Assembly (NCBI GenBank): GCA_002309795.1
Contig: DBXZ01000034.1
Span: 5,610-50,198, forward strand
From: Bacteroidales bacterium UBA1199
Lineage (GTDB): Bacteria > Bacteroidota > Bacteroidia > Bacteroidales > UBA932
Length of the DNA: 44,589 bases
Direction of reading: 5' to 3'
The notes below the pieces were generated by a model. It saw nothing but the letters and a program-made list of their open reading frames with translations. It ran no database searches and was not told the origin of the DNA. A program made the translations under genes and the position numbers. Numbering within the stretch: the first letter of the stretch is position 1; each line of letters starts with the position of its first letter. This document shows positions 17,701-25,029 of this stretch, one piece after another.

Positions 17701-20001
17701 AACCTCCTGCCACGTCTCGCCGTCGCGGGCTTTGAGACGCCAGGAAACCGGATGGGCGGTGGGAGAACCGTCCGGAGAGGGCACGGTAAACCGACCTTTC
17801 AACTGCTTGCTGTTCAGGACAGTATAGTTCTCCGGCGTCCTGCCGTTCCCCGGGTTGACCGTCTCCACGCTGAGGCGCAGATTACGGTTGAAGGAGCGGT
17901 TTGCGGTCCGGGTCTCTCCTTCCTGCGAAGTTGCCTGTACTTGCAGGTAGTTCCACGCGAGCGAGTCGCGCAGCACGATGCGGAACAGGCCCTCGTCGTC
18001 ACAGATTTCTTCGCCGCTTTGACCGTTGGAGCGCCAGCGAACCAGGGTGCCTGAAGCGTTGTGGCCGGAGAGGTAGGTAACGCGTCCGGTAATGGTCATC
18101 GGGTCGCGCGGCAGTGCGATTTCGGTCAGCGGATCGAAACGGATTTCAAAGGTGGGAAGGACGATATCGCCCACGATAAAACTGGTGCTGCAGAGGTGGC
18201 GGTTCCCGTGGAGAAGTTGAACCTGCCAAGTTCCGTTTTTGGCCTCCTTGTCCGGGCTGAAACTTCCGGACACCGCACCGAACTCATTGGTATTCAGGAG
18301 CAACGTGTCACCCTTGGCACCGCGCGGTCCGGTAAGAACCGCGCGCAGATTGGCTCCTTCGGGCAGTACTTCCTGCGTGCCGTCGGCATGCCGAATCCAG
18401 GCAATTCCCTTGAATCGGATCGCTTCGCCGGGGAGAACCACGGTCCGGTCGGCGTAGAGTGCGCCGCGGAACGAGTCGGTGGGTTTGACGGCGTCGGGAA
18501 TGCGGTTCAGGTCAATCTTTTCCGATGCGCGGAACAGGCCCTGGCCGTCACTCGTCGTCACCCACCAGCGCCAGGAATGAACCGAATCGGCAGCCGCCTC
18601 TTCCAGTTCCCGGGGTAGGGTGGTGAATCCGTCCGGGGTAAAGTTGGCAATCAAGGGCACTTTGGGCGCTTTTGCCACCGTGTCGCTGCGTTCCAGCCAG
18701 ATTGCCACGGAATCGACGGGTTTGCCGCTGCGCGAATCGGTTACATAAAACTCCCGGAAACTCCGGTCGCTCCGGTTGGTAACCGCGACGGAGTAAAGTC
18801 GGGCGAAGCATTCGCTCTTGTAGGCTTTGAAGGTATAGTCCCCGTCCGGCACTGCCGGCATCGGAATGGTGACCGTATCTCTCAGGTAGTAATGGCACAC
18901 CGGGTTGTTGAAGCTCTGGCTCCAGCGATACTTCCTGCCGGTTTGGTTCTCGCCGGTAATCCGCACGGAGGCCTTCTGCATATTTTTGAAAACCAGATAA
19001 ATCACGCTGTCTCTTACGGAGAGCGAAATCCGTTTTTCATCCAGCCGGTTTTGGACTTCCCTGACGGAAGAGATTTTTCCTGCCAGCGGATCTTTCCGCC
19101 ATGTGCGCTGCGCTTTATGGAAGGCTTCACACCGCTCCCGTAAACGTTTATAAACGTCTTCAGACGCCTGCGGCAAGCGGTCGGCCACCTCCAACTCGTG
19201 ACGAATCAGCCATGCCTCACCGAGCAGTGCTGCCCCGGTTCCGGTATGTTTCACCTTGAACGCTTCGTAACCCGCGGAGTCCGGCACGGCGCAGTATTCC
19301 GCCAGGGGCGCCGCCGGATACCAGCCGTTCAACTCTTCCTGCAGCTGGCCGGCCCAATGCGCCTTTTCAAGCGGTTTCCACTCGGAGACCAGCAGGCACC
19401 AGAGCAGAAATTCGTAGTCGTTCGCAATCGTATGATCTTCGGCTAAAACCTTGTCCAGGCCGTCAGAAAGCCGTTCCCCGCTCAATTCAGGAAGACTCGT
19501 ATACCAGGCTGAAGTCCGGACCTTCCGCAACGCCTCCCGCTGATCCTTGACCAGCTCTTTCATCCGGTCGCTCAGGGTCCAGTAGTAGGAGCCGTCGTAG
19601 CTGTCCATCACCGTCTCCAATAGAAAACCGTGCTGTTTCAACTCTTCCGAGAGCCGTTGCAGTTCGCTTTCCCGCGCCTTCCAGTTCCGTCCCACGCGCA
19701 GCGCAACCAACTGCCGCCCAGCCTCATAGAAATCCTTGGAAAACCGTCCGGCCGCCGCAAACTCTTTGATGGCCACCAACGCAGCCTCCTGGTCGGAGTA
19801 GATATAAGCATCGTTGTACGCTTTCCACAACCGCTTCAATTCCTGTTTCTGGGAGCGGTTCATCTGCGCATAGACGTCGGCCGCCGTCGCAGGTCGTTCT
19901 GCAGCGGTTTTGCCGAAAGCCGCCGCACTGGCGCACAGCCACAGAATAGCCGTCAGGAAAAAGACTTTCCGGAAGGGCTTCCAAAGAGAATTTCGTTGCA
20001 T
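14776..20001 (-). CDS. Alpha-2-macroglobulin family protein without thioester motif
   Basis: A 1741-residue exported protein. The start at MQRNSLWKPF begins a signal peptide (VFFLTAILWLCASAAAFG) and lies just after a TATCTTTG box. An MG2 domain is seen near residues 505-605 (YADRTVVLPGEAIRFKG). A Met/Ala/Glu-rich linker near 1010-1050 may be the bait region, then comes the A2M block FEPFLRPDAEGNISFAVKAS. In the helical thioester-like domain (about 1270-1560) the expected CxEQ is replaced by CRYERED, so no thioester can form. Bacterial members trap proteases and protect the periplasm. Residues near 1521-1541 come from a palindromic repeat. No pbpC neighbour is present. Confidence 0.9.
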   Translation of the reverse strand: MQRNSLWKPFRKVFFLTAILWLCASAAAFGKTAAERPATAADVYAQMNRSQKQELKRLWKAYNDAYIYSDQEAALVAIKEFAAAGRFSKDFYEAGRQLVALRVGRNWKARESELQRLSEELKQHGFLLETVMDSYDGSYYWTLSDRMKELVKDQREALRKVRTSAWYTSLPELSGERLSDGLDKVLAEDHTIANDYEFLLWCLLVSEWKPLEKAHWAGQLQEELNGWYPAAPLAEYCAVPDSAGYEAFKVKHTGTGAALLGEAWLIRHELEVADRLPQASEDVYKRLRERCEAFHKAQRTWRKDPLAGKISSVREVQNRLDEKRISLSVRDSVIYLVFKNMQKASVRITGENQTGRKYRWSQSFNNPVCHYYLRDTVTIPMPAVPDGDYTFKAYKSECFARLYSVAVTNRSDRSFREFYVTDSRSGKPVDSVAIWLERSDTVAKAPKVPLIANFTPDGFTTLPRELEEAAADSVHSWRWWVTTSDGQGLFRASEKIDLNRIPDAVKPTDSFRGALYADRTVVLPGEAIRFKGIAWIRHADGTQEVLPEGANLRAVLTGPRGAKGDTLLLNTNEFGAVSGSFSPDKEAKNGTWQVQLLHGNRHLCSTSFIVGDIVLPTFEIRFDPLTEIALPRDPMTITGRVTYLSGHNASGTLVRWRSNGQSGEEICDDEGLFRIVLRDSLAWNYLQVQATSQEGETRTANRSFNRNLRLSVETVNPGNGRTPENYTVLNSKQLKGRFTVPSPDGSPTAHPVSWRLKARDGETWQEVLSGTTAAGELLEADLGSQKATVFRLEAETKATNHYKKEYNTKVTQNYLVVTPQDNALQAPVEWFLEKVESDGVAARFGGAAGDLWAIAELWGRDPAGNTLRLGTRKIHIDGKPGAAGSLQSIRFDRQSDWPENLTLTLLWIKDRRLHRERLDYYVPRQEIPLEFTRFTDAMNPGAESTIKLHTQPGVEGVAVVYDKAMDAIRSNVWRTFCADGGAVTIPWARFYDGSILVCDDDDMPVVIAYGLGKRGGMEMMNTPMMMAKSATRMVADMAVAEEAVATQEAVSDDASPAPEPESFRSNLAPVLAFEPFLRPDAEGNISFAVKASDRLSQFVVRTLVHDRQARSSVVEKVMTVSLPVRTALLPPALLYVGDKPEFAVTAANASDVPVTGKLSIWIYDGTYTPGRTPIRTASREVTVPGGATVSHTFALSEIPAGISDTLGVLVSFSSDGATDALAQAVPVYPRSKQITETHSILLRAGEDPAAAKAELLARFQNAAPGSVVFEERTVADLLSLLEERLCRYEREDAISLANALLVKTLLGQPTDSIAQKLALCRNADGGYGWMKGMHSSAYVTAMLLDRFARIDKRDADTRKTLQYLDATCLGEKKTPYWRGGISMPIYLYIRSLYPELPIVGRTSYARDEEAHQWLDPRRENRKYSSLFERALRARTLLNMTATDQGVDQAKHFGLTFFAEKKLRRSLEIEAANLLDYAVEHPSGGWYYPNLVMPWRGLMESEAYAHVFMCDILRDIAAREGSAVPSGGTNGALRESPALPEQHAPVTRAAEIADGVRLWLLVQRETQAWTEEPAYAMAVAAIREGSPELLQTRVLIARSTADLPLEKIKASGNGMKIDRKWQVKRGGKWIALTDGSKLRVGETVRSVLNLHSDENRSFVVVTAPRPGNLQPVNQISSYAGFRGGYRDLRSNRTEFLFDAYPEENLTLTEDFYVTHTGSFTCAPAEIVCTYADHYRATDRYRP
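15378..15438 (+). repeat. Palindromic element inside the macroglobulin gene, related to the uvrC/recO element
   Basis: Outer arms GCTGTTCC (15378-15385) and GGAACAGC (15431-15438) pair perfectly, as do inner arms GGCGGGAC (15391-15398) and GTCCCGCC (15419-15426). The inner stem, the flanking AAGGCGGGACTCT and the TTTGTCCCGCCGG match the 90-bp element of uvrC in the same orientation, while the loop and outer arms differ. It is read in frame as a Gly/Ala/Pro-rich stretch (VPSGGTNGALRESPALPEQ). Confidence 0.65.
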
Positions 20002-20031
20002 GATATCTCCATTTAGGGGTTCAATACTCCC

Positions 20032-20039
20032 CAAAGATA
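20032..20039 (-). promoter_or_regulatory. -7 box for the macroglobulin gene
   Basis: Minus strand TATCTTTG, a full match to TAnnTTTG, 30 bp before the chosen ATG. It supports that start over an in-frame ATG at 20070, which lies upstream of the box. Confidence 0.6.
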
Positions 20040-20098
20040 CGAATATCAGGCCAAATAAACACCTTGGCACTTAACTGCCTGACAAACAGCTGATAGCG

Positions 20099-20134
20099 AA
20101 AAGTGCTACCCCTCTCAGGCGGGGGTAGCACTTT
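20099..20134 (-). terminator. Terminator between flavodoxin and macroglobulin genes
   Basis: Perfect 13-bp stem AAAGTGCTACCCC / GGGGTAGCACTTT with a 9-nt loop; the minus strand leaves the stem as TTTT. It lies about 40 bp past the flavodoxin stop. Confidence 0.7.
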
Positions 20135-20175
20135 AAGTAACCTGCAGTGTATTAATCAGATAGATGCCAAGGGGG

Positions 20176-20724
20176 CTATAGCCCCTCCACCCACTTCCGG
20201 ATGTCGGATTCGGAAGCGCGGTTGAGAAGGGCGCCCTCTTTCCAGTTGAGGGAAGGATACTTCTTGCTGAAGTCCGCGCAAGCCTTCCGGATGTTGCTGC
20301 CGCCTGAAGTCGCGAAGAAGATCACCGACTTTCCGCTGAAATCATACGTCTCCAGGAATGTATTGATGATGGTCGGGGCGGTGTACCACCAGACCGGGAA
20401 CCCAATGAAAATCCGATCGTAGGATCCGGCATCTTCCAGATCGGCGATGAAAGCCGGACGGGAAGAGGGGTCCGCCATCTCCACCGAGCTGCGGCTCTTG
20501 CGGTTGCGCCAGTCAAGATCGGCGCTGGTATAAGGTACCTCCGGGCGGATTTCATAAAGCGTTCCGCCGGTGACGGCGGCAAGTTTCACGGCAGCGGCGC
20601 GGGTGGTCCCGCTAGCGGAGAAGTAAGCGATGAGGGTTTTCATATTCTGGGGTTTGGTGTTCTTTTGGGCAGCAGCCGGCAGGATAATAGCCAGCATGGC
20701 CAGGGTAATCAAAAAACGTTTCAT
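20176..20724 (-). CDS. Flavodoxin-like protein with signal peptide
   Basis: A 182-residue protein. The flavodoxin fold starts at KTLIAYFSASGTTRAAA, with the FMN phosphate loop SASGTT, followed by the RPEVPY block, the FIGFPVWWYTAPTIINTFLE motif and FFATSGGSNI. An N-terminal segment MKRFLITLAMLAIILPAAAQ looks like a cleavable signal peptide, so the protein may work in the periplasm or the membrane rather than the cytoplasm. A second Met sits directly before the fold (QNMKTLIAYF), and starting there would give a cytoplasmic flavodoxin of about 155 residues. It follows the acyltransferase gene by 2 bp in one operon. Confidence 0.85.
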   Translation of the reverse strand: MKRFLITLAMLAIILPAAAQKNTKPQNMKTLIAYFSASGTTRAAAVKLAAVTGGTLYEIRPEVPYTSADLDWRNRKSRSSVEMADPSSRPAFIADLEDAGSYDRIFIGFPVWWYTAPTIINTFLETYDFSGKSVIFFATSGGSNIRKACADFSKKYPSLNWKEGALLNRASESDIRKWVEGL

Positions 20725-20726
20725 AA

Positions 20727-22568
20727 TCAGTCTTTTTTCTGGCTGTAACCGTAACGGTTCAGGACGGCTTCCCGGGCTTCCCAGGAGGTTTCATCTTTCA
20801 GCATGGAGAGCAGTTCCGTCTCAGGGAACGACTTGAGCGGCAGGCGGATAAAGCCGTCCAGGCAGTAGTTGAAGGCCGGATCCACATTGAAGCAGATAAT
20901 CTCTGCACTGCACTTGAAGTACTTCTTGACCAGCGTAGGCAGGCGAAACTCGTTATCAGAGATTTGCTTCAGCAGGCGGTCGAACTTTTCAACGGTATCG
21001 GTTTTGGAAAGCAACTGCTCCGGCCGAAGGTTCTTGAAGGCCGGGATGAACGGCGTGCGCGGCTCGGCAATCGTATCTTTTGCCGGCACGTGCCTGTGCT
21101 CGTTGAAGAACCAGACCATCAGGCTCTGGATGGCCTTCGGGTAGACGTTGCTGATGCTGACAGGGCCTATAAAATACTCAACCTGAGGGAATTTCATCAT
21201 GGAGAGCATCAGGCCTTTGAAGAGCAGCATGAGCGGCAGAGCCTCCTTCTGATATTTGACGGAGACGAACGAACGGCCCAGTTCGGCGCAGCGCGGAAGC
21301 ACCTCCCTCGCCCGCTTGGTGTACTGGAACAGGGTACTGGTATAGAATCCCGGCAAACCATATTTTGCGTAGATCTCGGAACCGATGCCAATCCGGTAGG
21401 CGCCCACGAGGTGGCGCTCCTTGCTGTCCCAGAGGATCAGGTGCTTGTAGTATTTGTCGAACTCATCCAGATCGAGCGATTTGTTGGTGCCTTCGCCCGT
21501 TGCGCGGAAGGCCTCTTCGCGCTCGCGGCCGATCTCTATGATGCAGTTCGGAATATCGTTATAATCAGCCAGATAACACTGGTATGAGGATACCTGGAAG
21601 AGCATCTTGTCTTTGATGCGCTCCAGCTCGCGCTGCAGGGATTTGCGGTCGCGCGGCAGGGCAATCTGTTCGGCGCGGGTCTTCACCTTGCGGCGCGGAA
21701 TCAGCCTGCGCTTCGGCTCGAATTCGGTCTGCATCGCGTAGATGCGGTTGCGCAGATAGCCGTAGAGGTCATCGAGCGACTCGTAGTTGTTCATCTCGGC
21801 CACCGTGATGGGCTTGCCGATCCGCATCGGAATGGTCATGCCCTTTTTATTGAGTACCTCGTTGACCAGGTTGGCCGTACGGAGGCGCGCATCGATCTTG
21901 CCGACGCGGTGGAAATGCTTGGAACAGGTCCCTTCAAAATAGACCGGCAACACGGGGCATTCGGCCATCCGGATAAACTTGACGATGGATTCCGGCCACT
22001 TGCAATCTTCGATAATGCCGGGGTCGGTGGCCGTGCGCTCCTTCTGGGGTTGGTAGGTTGCTACCGCACCGGCCGGGAAGATGGCAAGGCAGCCACCGTT
22101 CTTGATATGCTGGAAAGCCTGCCGCATGCCCACCAGGCTGCTGCGACCGCCGCCCATTCCGTTGGTGAATGGGTTGACGGCAAACATCACCTCGCGCAAT
22201 TCCGGCACCAGCCCGAGAATGAAGTTGCTGACCGACCGGAGGTCGGGACGGATATGGCCCACGATGTCGAATACCATCATGCCGTCTACGCCGCCGAAGT
22301 GGTGGTTGGCCAGCAGGATGAACGGTCCTTCCTGCGGGATATACTCCAGCTGCTCGATCTTGAGATCGTACTTAATGTCCAGCTCTTCAAGAATTTTAGC
22401 TGCAAAATCGTGACCCTGTGCGCCCTGGCACTTGTAATACAGTTTATGGCCGCGGTTGATACCCATTGCCTGCATCGCGATGGTGGCGATCAGCCAGCCG
22501 ATCGGTCCGCGCATTTTGATGGCCTTCTGTATGTCCGATTTATTGATTAATTTTGCTTTCTCTTGCAT
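20727..22568 (-). CDS. Bifunctional acyltransferase of OlsF type (aminolipid synthesis)
   Basis: A 613-residue fusion. The N-terminal half is a PlsC-like lysophospholipid acyltransferase with the HX4D motif in NHHFGGVD (about residues 90-97) and later FPAGA. The C-terminal half, from about residue 310, is a GNAT-like domain of the OlsB/hemolysin type (HLILWDSKERHLVGAYRIG, YFIGPVSISNVYP). OlsB-like domains N-acylate ornithine or glycine with 3-hydroxyacyl chains and OlsA-like domains add the second chain; OlsF carries both. In Bacteroides the glycine lipid enzymes GlsB and GlsA are separate genes. I infer an ornithine or glycine lipid synthase. Which amino acid is used cannot be told. Confidence 0.82.
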   Translation of the reverse strand: MQEKAKLINKSDIQKAIKMRGPIGWLIATIAMQAMGINRGHKLYYKCQGAQGHDFAAKILEELDIKYDLKIEQLEYIPQEGPFILLANHHFGGVDGMMVFDIVGHIRPDLRSVSNFILGLVPELREVMFAVNPFTNGMGGGRSSLVGMRQAFQHIKNGGCLAIFPAGAVATYQPQKERTATDPGIIEDCKWPESIVKFIRMAECPVLPVYFEGTCSKHFHRVGKIDARLRTANLVNEVLNKKGMTIPMRIGKPITVAEMNNYESLDDLYGYLRNRIYAMQTEFEPKRRLIPRRKVKTRAEQIALPRDRKSLQRELERIKDKMLFQVSSYQCYLADYNDIPNCIIEIGREREEAFRATGEGTNKSLDLDEFDKYYKHLILWDSKERHLVGAYRIGIGSEIYAKYGLPGFYTSTLFQYTKRAREVLPRCAELGRSFVSVKYQKEALPLMLLFKGLMLSMMKFPQVEYFIGPVSISNVYPKAIQSLMVWFFNEHRHVPAKDTIAEPRTPFIPAFKNLRPEQLLSKTDTVEKFDRLLKQISDNEFRLPTLVKKYFKCSAEIICFNVDPAFNYCLDGFIRLPLKSFPETELLSMLKDETSWEAREAVLNRYGYSQKKD

Positions 22569-22592
22569 AGCAAGGTCGGTTCAGGTTTATCG

Positions 22593-22600
22593 CAAAGATA
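22593..22600 (-). promoter_or_regulatory. -7 box for the OlsF-like - flavodoxin unit
   Basis: Minus strand TATCTTTG, 24 bp before the ATG at 22568. A TTG lies 22 bp further upstream, close to the expected -33 spacing. Confidence 0.65.
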
Positions 22601-22614
22601 GGGATATTTTCGTT

Positions 22615-24222
22615 ATGGTGCTCAAGGATAAGGTCGCAGCACTTCCCGATACGCCGGGCGTCTACCGCTGGTTCGACGCGGCCGGCACCATCATCTATGT
22701 GGGCAAGGCCAAAAACCTGAAGCGCCGCGTGTCGCAGTACCTTCGTCCGGAGGACCAGCTGGACCGGAAAACCCGTGCCCTGGTGGCCCATATCGCTGAT
22801 GTGGATTATACACCGGTCGAGACGGAAGAAGATGCGCTGCTGCTCGAGAACAACCTGATCAAGCAGCTCCAGCCGCACTACAATATCCTGCTGAAAGACA
22901 GCAAGACCTATCCCTGGATCTGCATCCGCAACGAACCTTTTCCCCGCGTGGTGATGACCCGGCGCTATGTGCGCGACGGCTCCCGCTGGTTTGGTCCTTA
23001 CGCTTCCGTGCAGCACGCACGGCAACTGCTGCAGCTGATCGGAACGCTGTATCGCCCCCGGCCCTGCCGCTTGCCGCTGACCGTAGAGGGAATCGCGGCG
23101 GGCAAATTCCGCAGCTGCCTGAATTTCCAGATGGGCAAGTGTGCCGGAGCGTGCATCGGCCTGCAGAGCCAGGCGGATTACGATGCCGCCATCGAGGCGG
23201 TGGGCAAGCTGTTGAGCGGACGCGTGCGGAGCCTGATTGACGAATGCCGGACCCGGATGTCTTCTGCGGCGGCCAATCTGCTGTTCGAAGAAGCGCAGGT
23301 GTGGAAAGAGCGGCTCGCGTTGCTCGAAGCGCACCAGGAGCGCCAGAAGACGGTGGGTCACGGCATTCTGGACATGGAGACCTACCGGCTGCTGGAGGCC
23401 AAGACGCTGCCGCGCCGCGTGGTGAATTCCCAGAAGGCGCTCGTTGAACTGCAGCGCGACCTGGGAATGGACCGCCGGCCCGACCATATCGAGTGTTTCG
23501 ATAATTCCAACATCCAGGGTACCAACCCCGTGGCGGCCTGTGTAGTTTTCCGAGAAGGGGTGCCGAGCAAGAAGGATTACCGCCATTTCAATATCAAGAC
23601 GGTGGTGGGCGCCAACGATTATGCCTCCATGAAGGAGATCGTGAACCGGCGCTATTCCCGGATGCTGGCCGAAGCGCCGGACGATCTGCCGCAGCTGGTG
23701 GTGATCGACGGCGGCAAGGGGCAGCTGACCTTCGCGCTGGAGGCGCTGGAGGAGTTGGGGCTGGCCGGGCAGATGAAGGTCGTGGGCCTGGCCGAGCGGC
23801 TGGAAGAGGTGGTGATTCCCGGCGATCCGCATCCGTTGTTCCTCGATAAGAATTCCGCGTCGCTGCGCATCCTGATGCAGATCCGCGACGAGGCACACCG
23901 GTTCGGCATTACGTTCCATCGCAAACAACGTTCTGTGCATCAGATAGATTCGGCACTGGCCGAGATTCCGGGCATCGGGCCCGCTACCCAGCAGAAGCTG
24001 TTGCGCAAGTTCAAGAGCGTCGCCCGCCTGAAGAAGGCTTCCCTGGAAGAAATTGCCGCCGAGATCGGGCCGGCAAGAGCGAGAGAGGTCTTTGATGCTC
24101 TCGTCGGCTCCGTGGAAACCGACGAGGGTTTTCCGGAAAGGCGGGACTCTTCCCGGCTTTTGTCCCGCCGGTCGGAAACCCGAGTATCGGGTTCCACGGA
24201 TAGTTCTAAGAATACTCCATAA
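22615..24222 (+). CDS. uvrC: Excinuclease ABC subunit UvrC, short form with a repeat-encoded tail
   Basis: A 535-residue nuclease subunit of nucleotide excision repair. The GIY-YIG domain opens with LPDTPGVYRW and IIYVGKAKNLKRRV. Cys151, Cys168, Cys176 and Cys180 match the Fe-S ligand pattern of UvrC. The UVR motif lies near 203-236, the RNase H-type nuclease starts at HIECFDNSNIQGTNPVAACVV (Asp near 296), and two helix-hairpin-helix motifs end near 495 (LAEIPGIGPATQQKLL). About 90 residues normally found between UVR and HIECFDNS are missing in frame. Residues 499-528 come from the 90-bp palindrome. pnuC follows by 3 bp. The start at MVLKDKVAALPDTPG is the usual one. Confidence 0.95.
   Translation: MVLKDKVAALPDTPGVYRWFDAAGTIIYVGKAKNLKRRVSQYLRPEDQLDRKTRALVAHIADVDYTPVETEEDALLLENNLIKQLQPHYNILLKDSKTYPWICIRNEPFPRVVMTRRYVRDGSRWFGPYASVQHARQLLQLIGTLYRPRPCRLPLTVEGIAAGKFRSCLNFQMGKCAGACIGLQSQADYDAAIEAVGKLLSGRVRSLIDECRTRMSSAAANLLFEEAQVWKERLALLEAHQERQKTVGHGILDMETYRLLEAKTLPRRVVNSQKALVELQRDLGMDRRPDHIECFDNSNIQGTNPVAACVVFREGVPSKKDYRHFNIKTVVGANDYASMKEIVNRRYSRMLAEAPDDLPQLVVIDGGKGQLTFALEALEELGLAGQMKVVGLAERLEEVVIPGDPHPLFLDKNSASLRILMQIRDEAHRFGITFHRKQRSVHQIDSALAEIPGIGPATQQKLLRKFKSVARLKKASLEEIAAEIGPARAREVFDALVGSVETDEGFPERRDSSRLLSRRSETRVSGSTDSSKNTP
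24110..24199 (+). repeat. 90-bp palindromic element, copy in the 3' end of uvrC
   Basis: Terminal arms CCGTGGAAACC and GGGTTCCACGG pair at 10 of 11 positions. An inner stem GGCGGGAC/GTCCCGCC is perfect, and GGGTTTTCCG can pair with CGGAAACCC. Small side hairpins such as CCCGAGTATCGGG give a branched fold. It aligns without gaps to 33691-33780, with 63 of 70 core bases identical. It is read in frame in uvrC as DEGFPERRDSSRLLSRRSE and beyond. Confidence 0.85.
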
Positions 24223-24225
24223 AGA

Positions 24226-25029
24226 ATGAAAAACGATAAACTCTTCAACCGGATTTTCAGCGTGACGCTGATGGTTTTGATGGGCATTGTAATCATTTGG
24301 ATTACAGCACGTAATTATTCGACAGCCGGCGATCTTCGCGCGCGGATTCTGCTGCTGGTGGCTGCGGGCGCTTCGCTTTGCGGCGTGATGTCGGTCATTC
24401 TGGCTTCCAATGCCCGGATTGCCAATTTTATATTCGGTGTTATCAATGTAGCCGTTTACGGTACGGTCTGTCTGCTCAAGAGTAATTACGGCAGCGCGGC
24501 CATCAACCTGCTATACTTCCTGCCCATGCAGTTTGTGGGACTCGTGGCGTGGCGGCGGCGCGGCGGTTCGGCCAAGACCCAGGTTCAGGCGCGCAGGCTT
24601 TCCAAACGCGGCCGGATTCTGGTCAGCGGGCTGTTCTTGGCCGGATTGGTAATCGTTTACATCATTCTTTGCGCGGTCCGCACGGAGAACGGCGCAACCC
24701 TGGCTGAGCGGCTGTTGACGCACGACGCCGACCTGGTGACGCTGCGCTGGATTATCGTGGTCGACGCGATGGCCACGGTCTGCAACCTGATCGGGCAGTA
24801 TCTGCTTTCGACCGCCTTCATGGAGCAGTGGTTCTTCTGGATTATCGTGAATATCTCCTCCGTGGTGATGTGGAGCCTGACTGCTGCGCGCGATGTGGCC
24901 GCCGGCGAGAGCGCCTCGCTGGCCAGCATCTATATCGTGAAGTATTCCTTCTACCTCCTCAACGCCCTCAACGGCCTGCGGATATGGTGGAATCTATCCC
25001 GGAAGACCTACTCGCCGGCTACCACCTAG
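24226..25029 (+). CDS. PnuC-family vitamin/nucleoside transporter
   Basis: A 267-residue membrane protein with about seven hydrophobic segments, matching the PnuC facilitators for nicotinamide riboside and, in relatives, thiamine or riboflavin. Typical blocks are NARIANFIFGVINVAVYG, YFLPMQFVGLVAW and the closing YIVKYSFYLLNALNGLRIWW. The linker of about 30 residues after residue 105 is basic (RRRGG..RRLSKRGR). It lies 3 bp after uvrC and its last 11 bp overlap the 3' end of the convergent lipoprotein gene. With no riboswitch or NAD/thiamine gene nearby, the substrate stays open. Confidence 0.85.
   Translation: MKNDKLFNRIFSVTLMVLMGIVIIWITARNYSTAGDLRARILLLVAAGASLCGVMSVILASNARIANFIFGVINVAVYGTVCLLKSNYGSAAINLLYFLPMQFVGLVAWRRRGGSAKTQVQARRLSKRGRILVSGLFLAGLVIVYIILCAVRTENGATLAERLLTHDADLVTLRWIIVVDAMATVCNLIGQYLLSTAFMEQWFFWIIVNISSVVMWSLTAARDVAAGESASLASIYIVKYSFYLLNALNGLRIWWNLSRKTYSPATT

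Noticed and set aside
25019..25029. Overlap of pnuC and lipoprotein 3' ends as a sign of a frameshift
   Set aside because: Both proteins end with normal lengths; tail-to-tail overlaps of this size are common.
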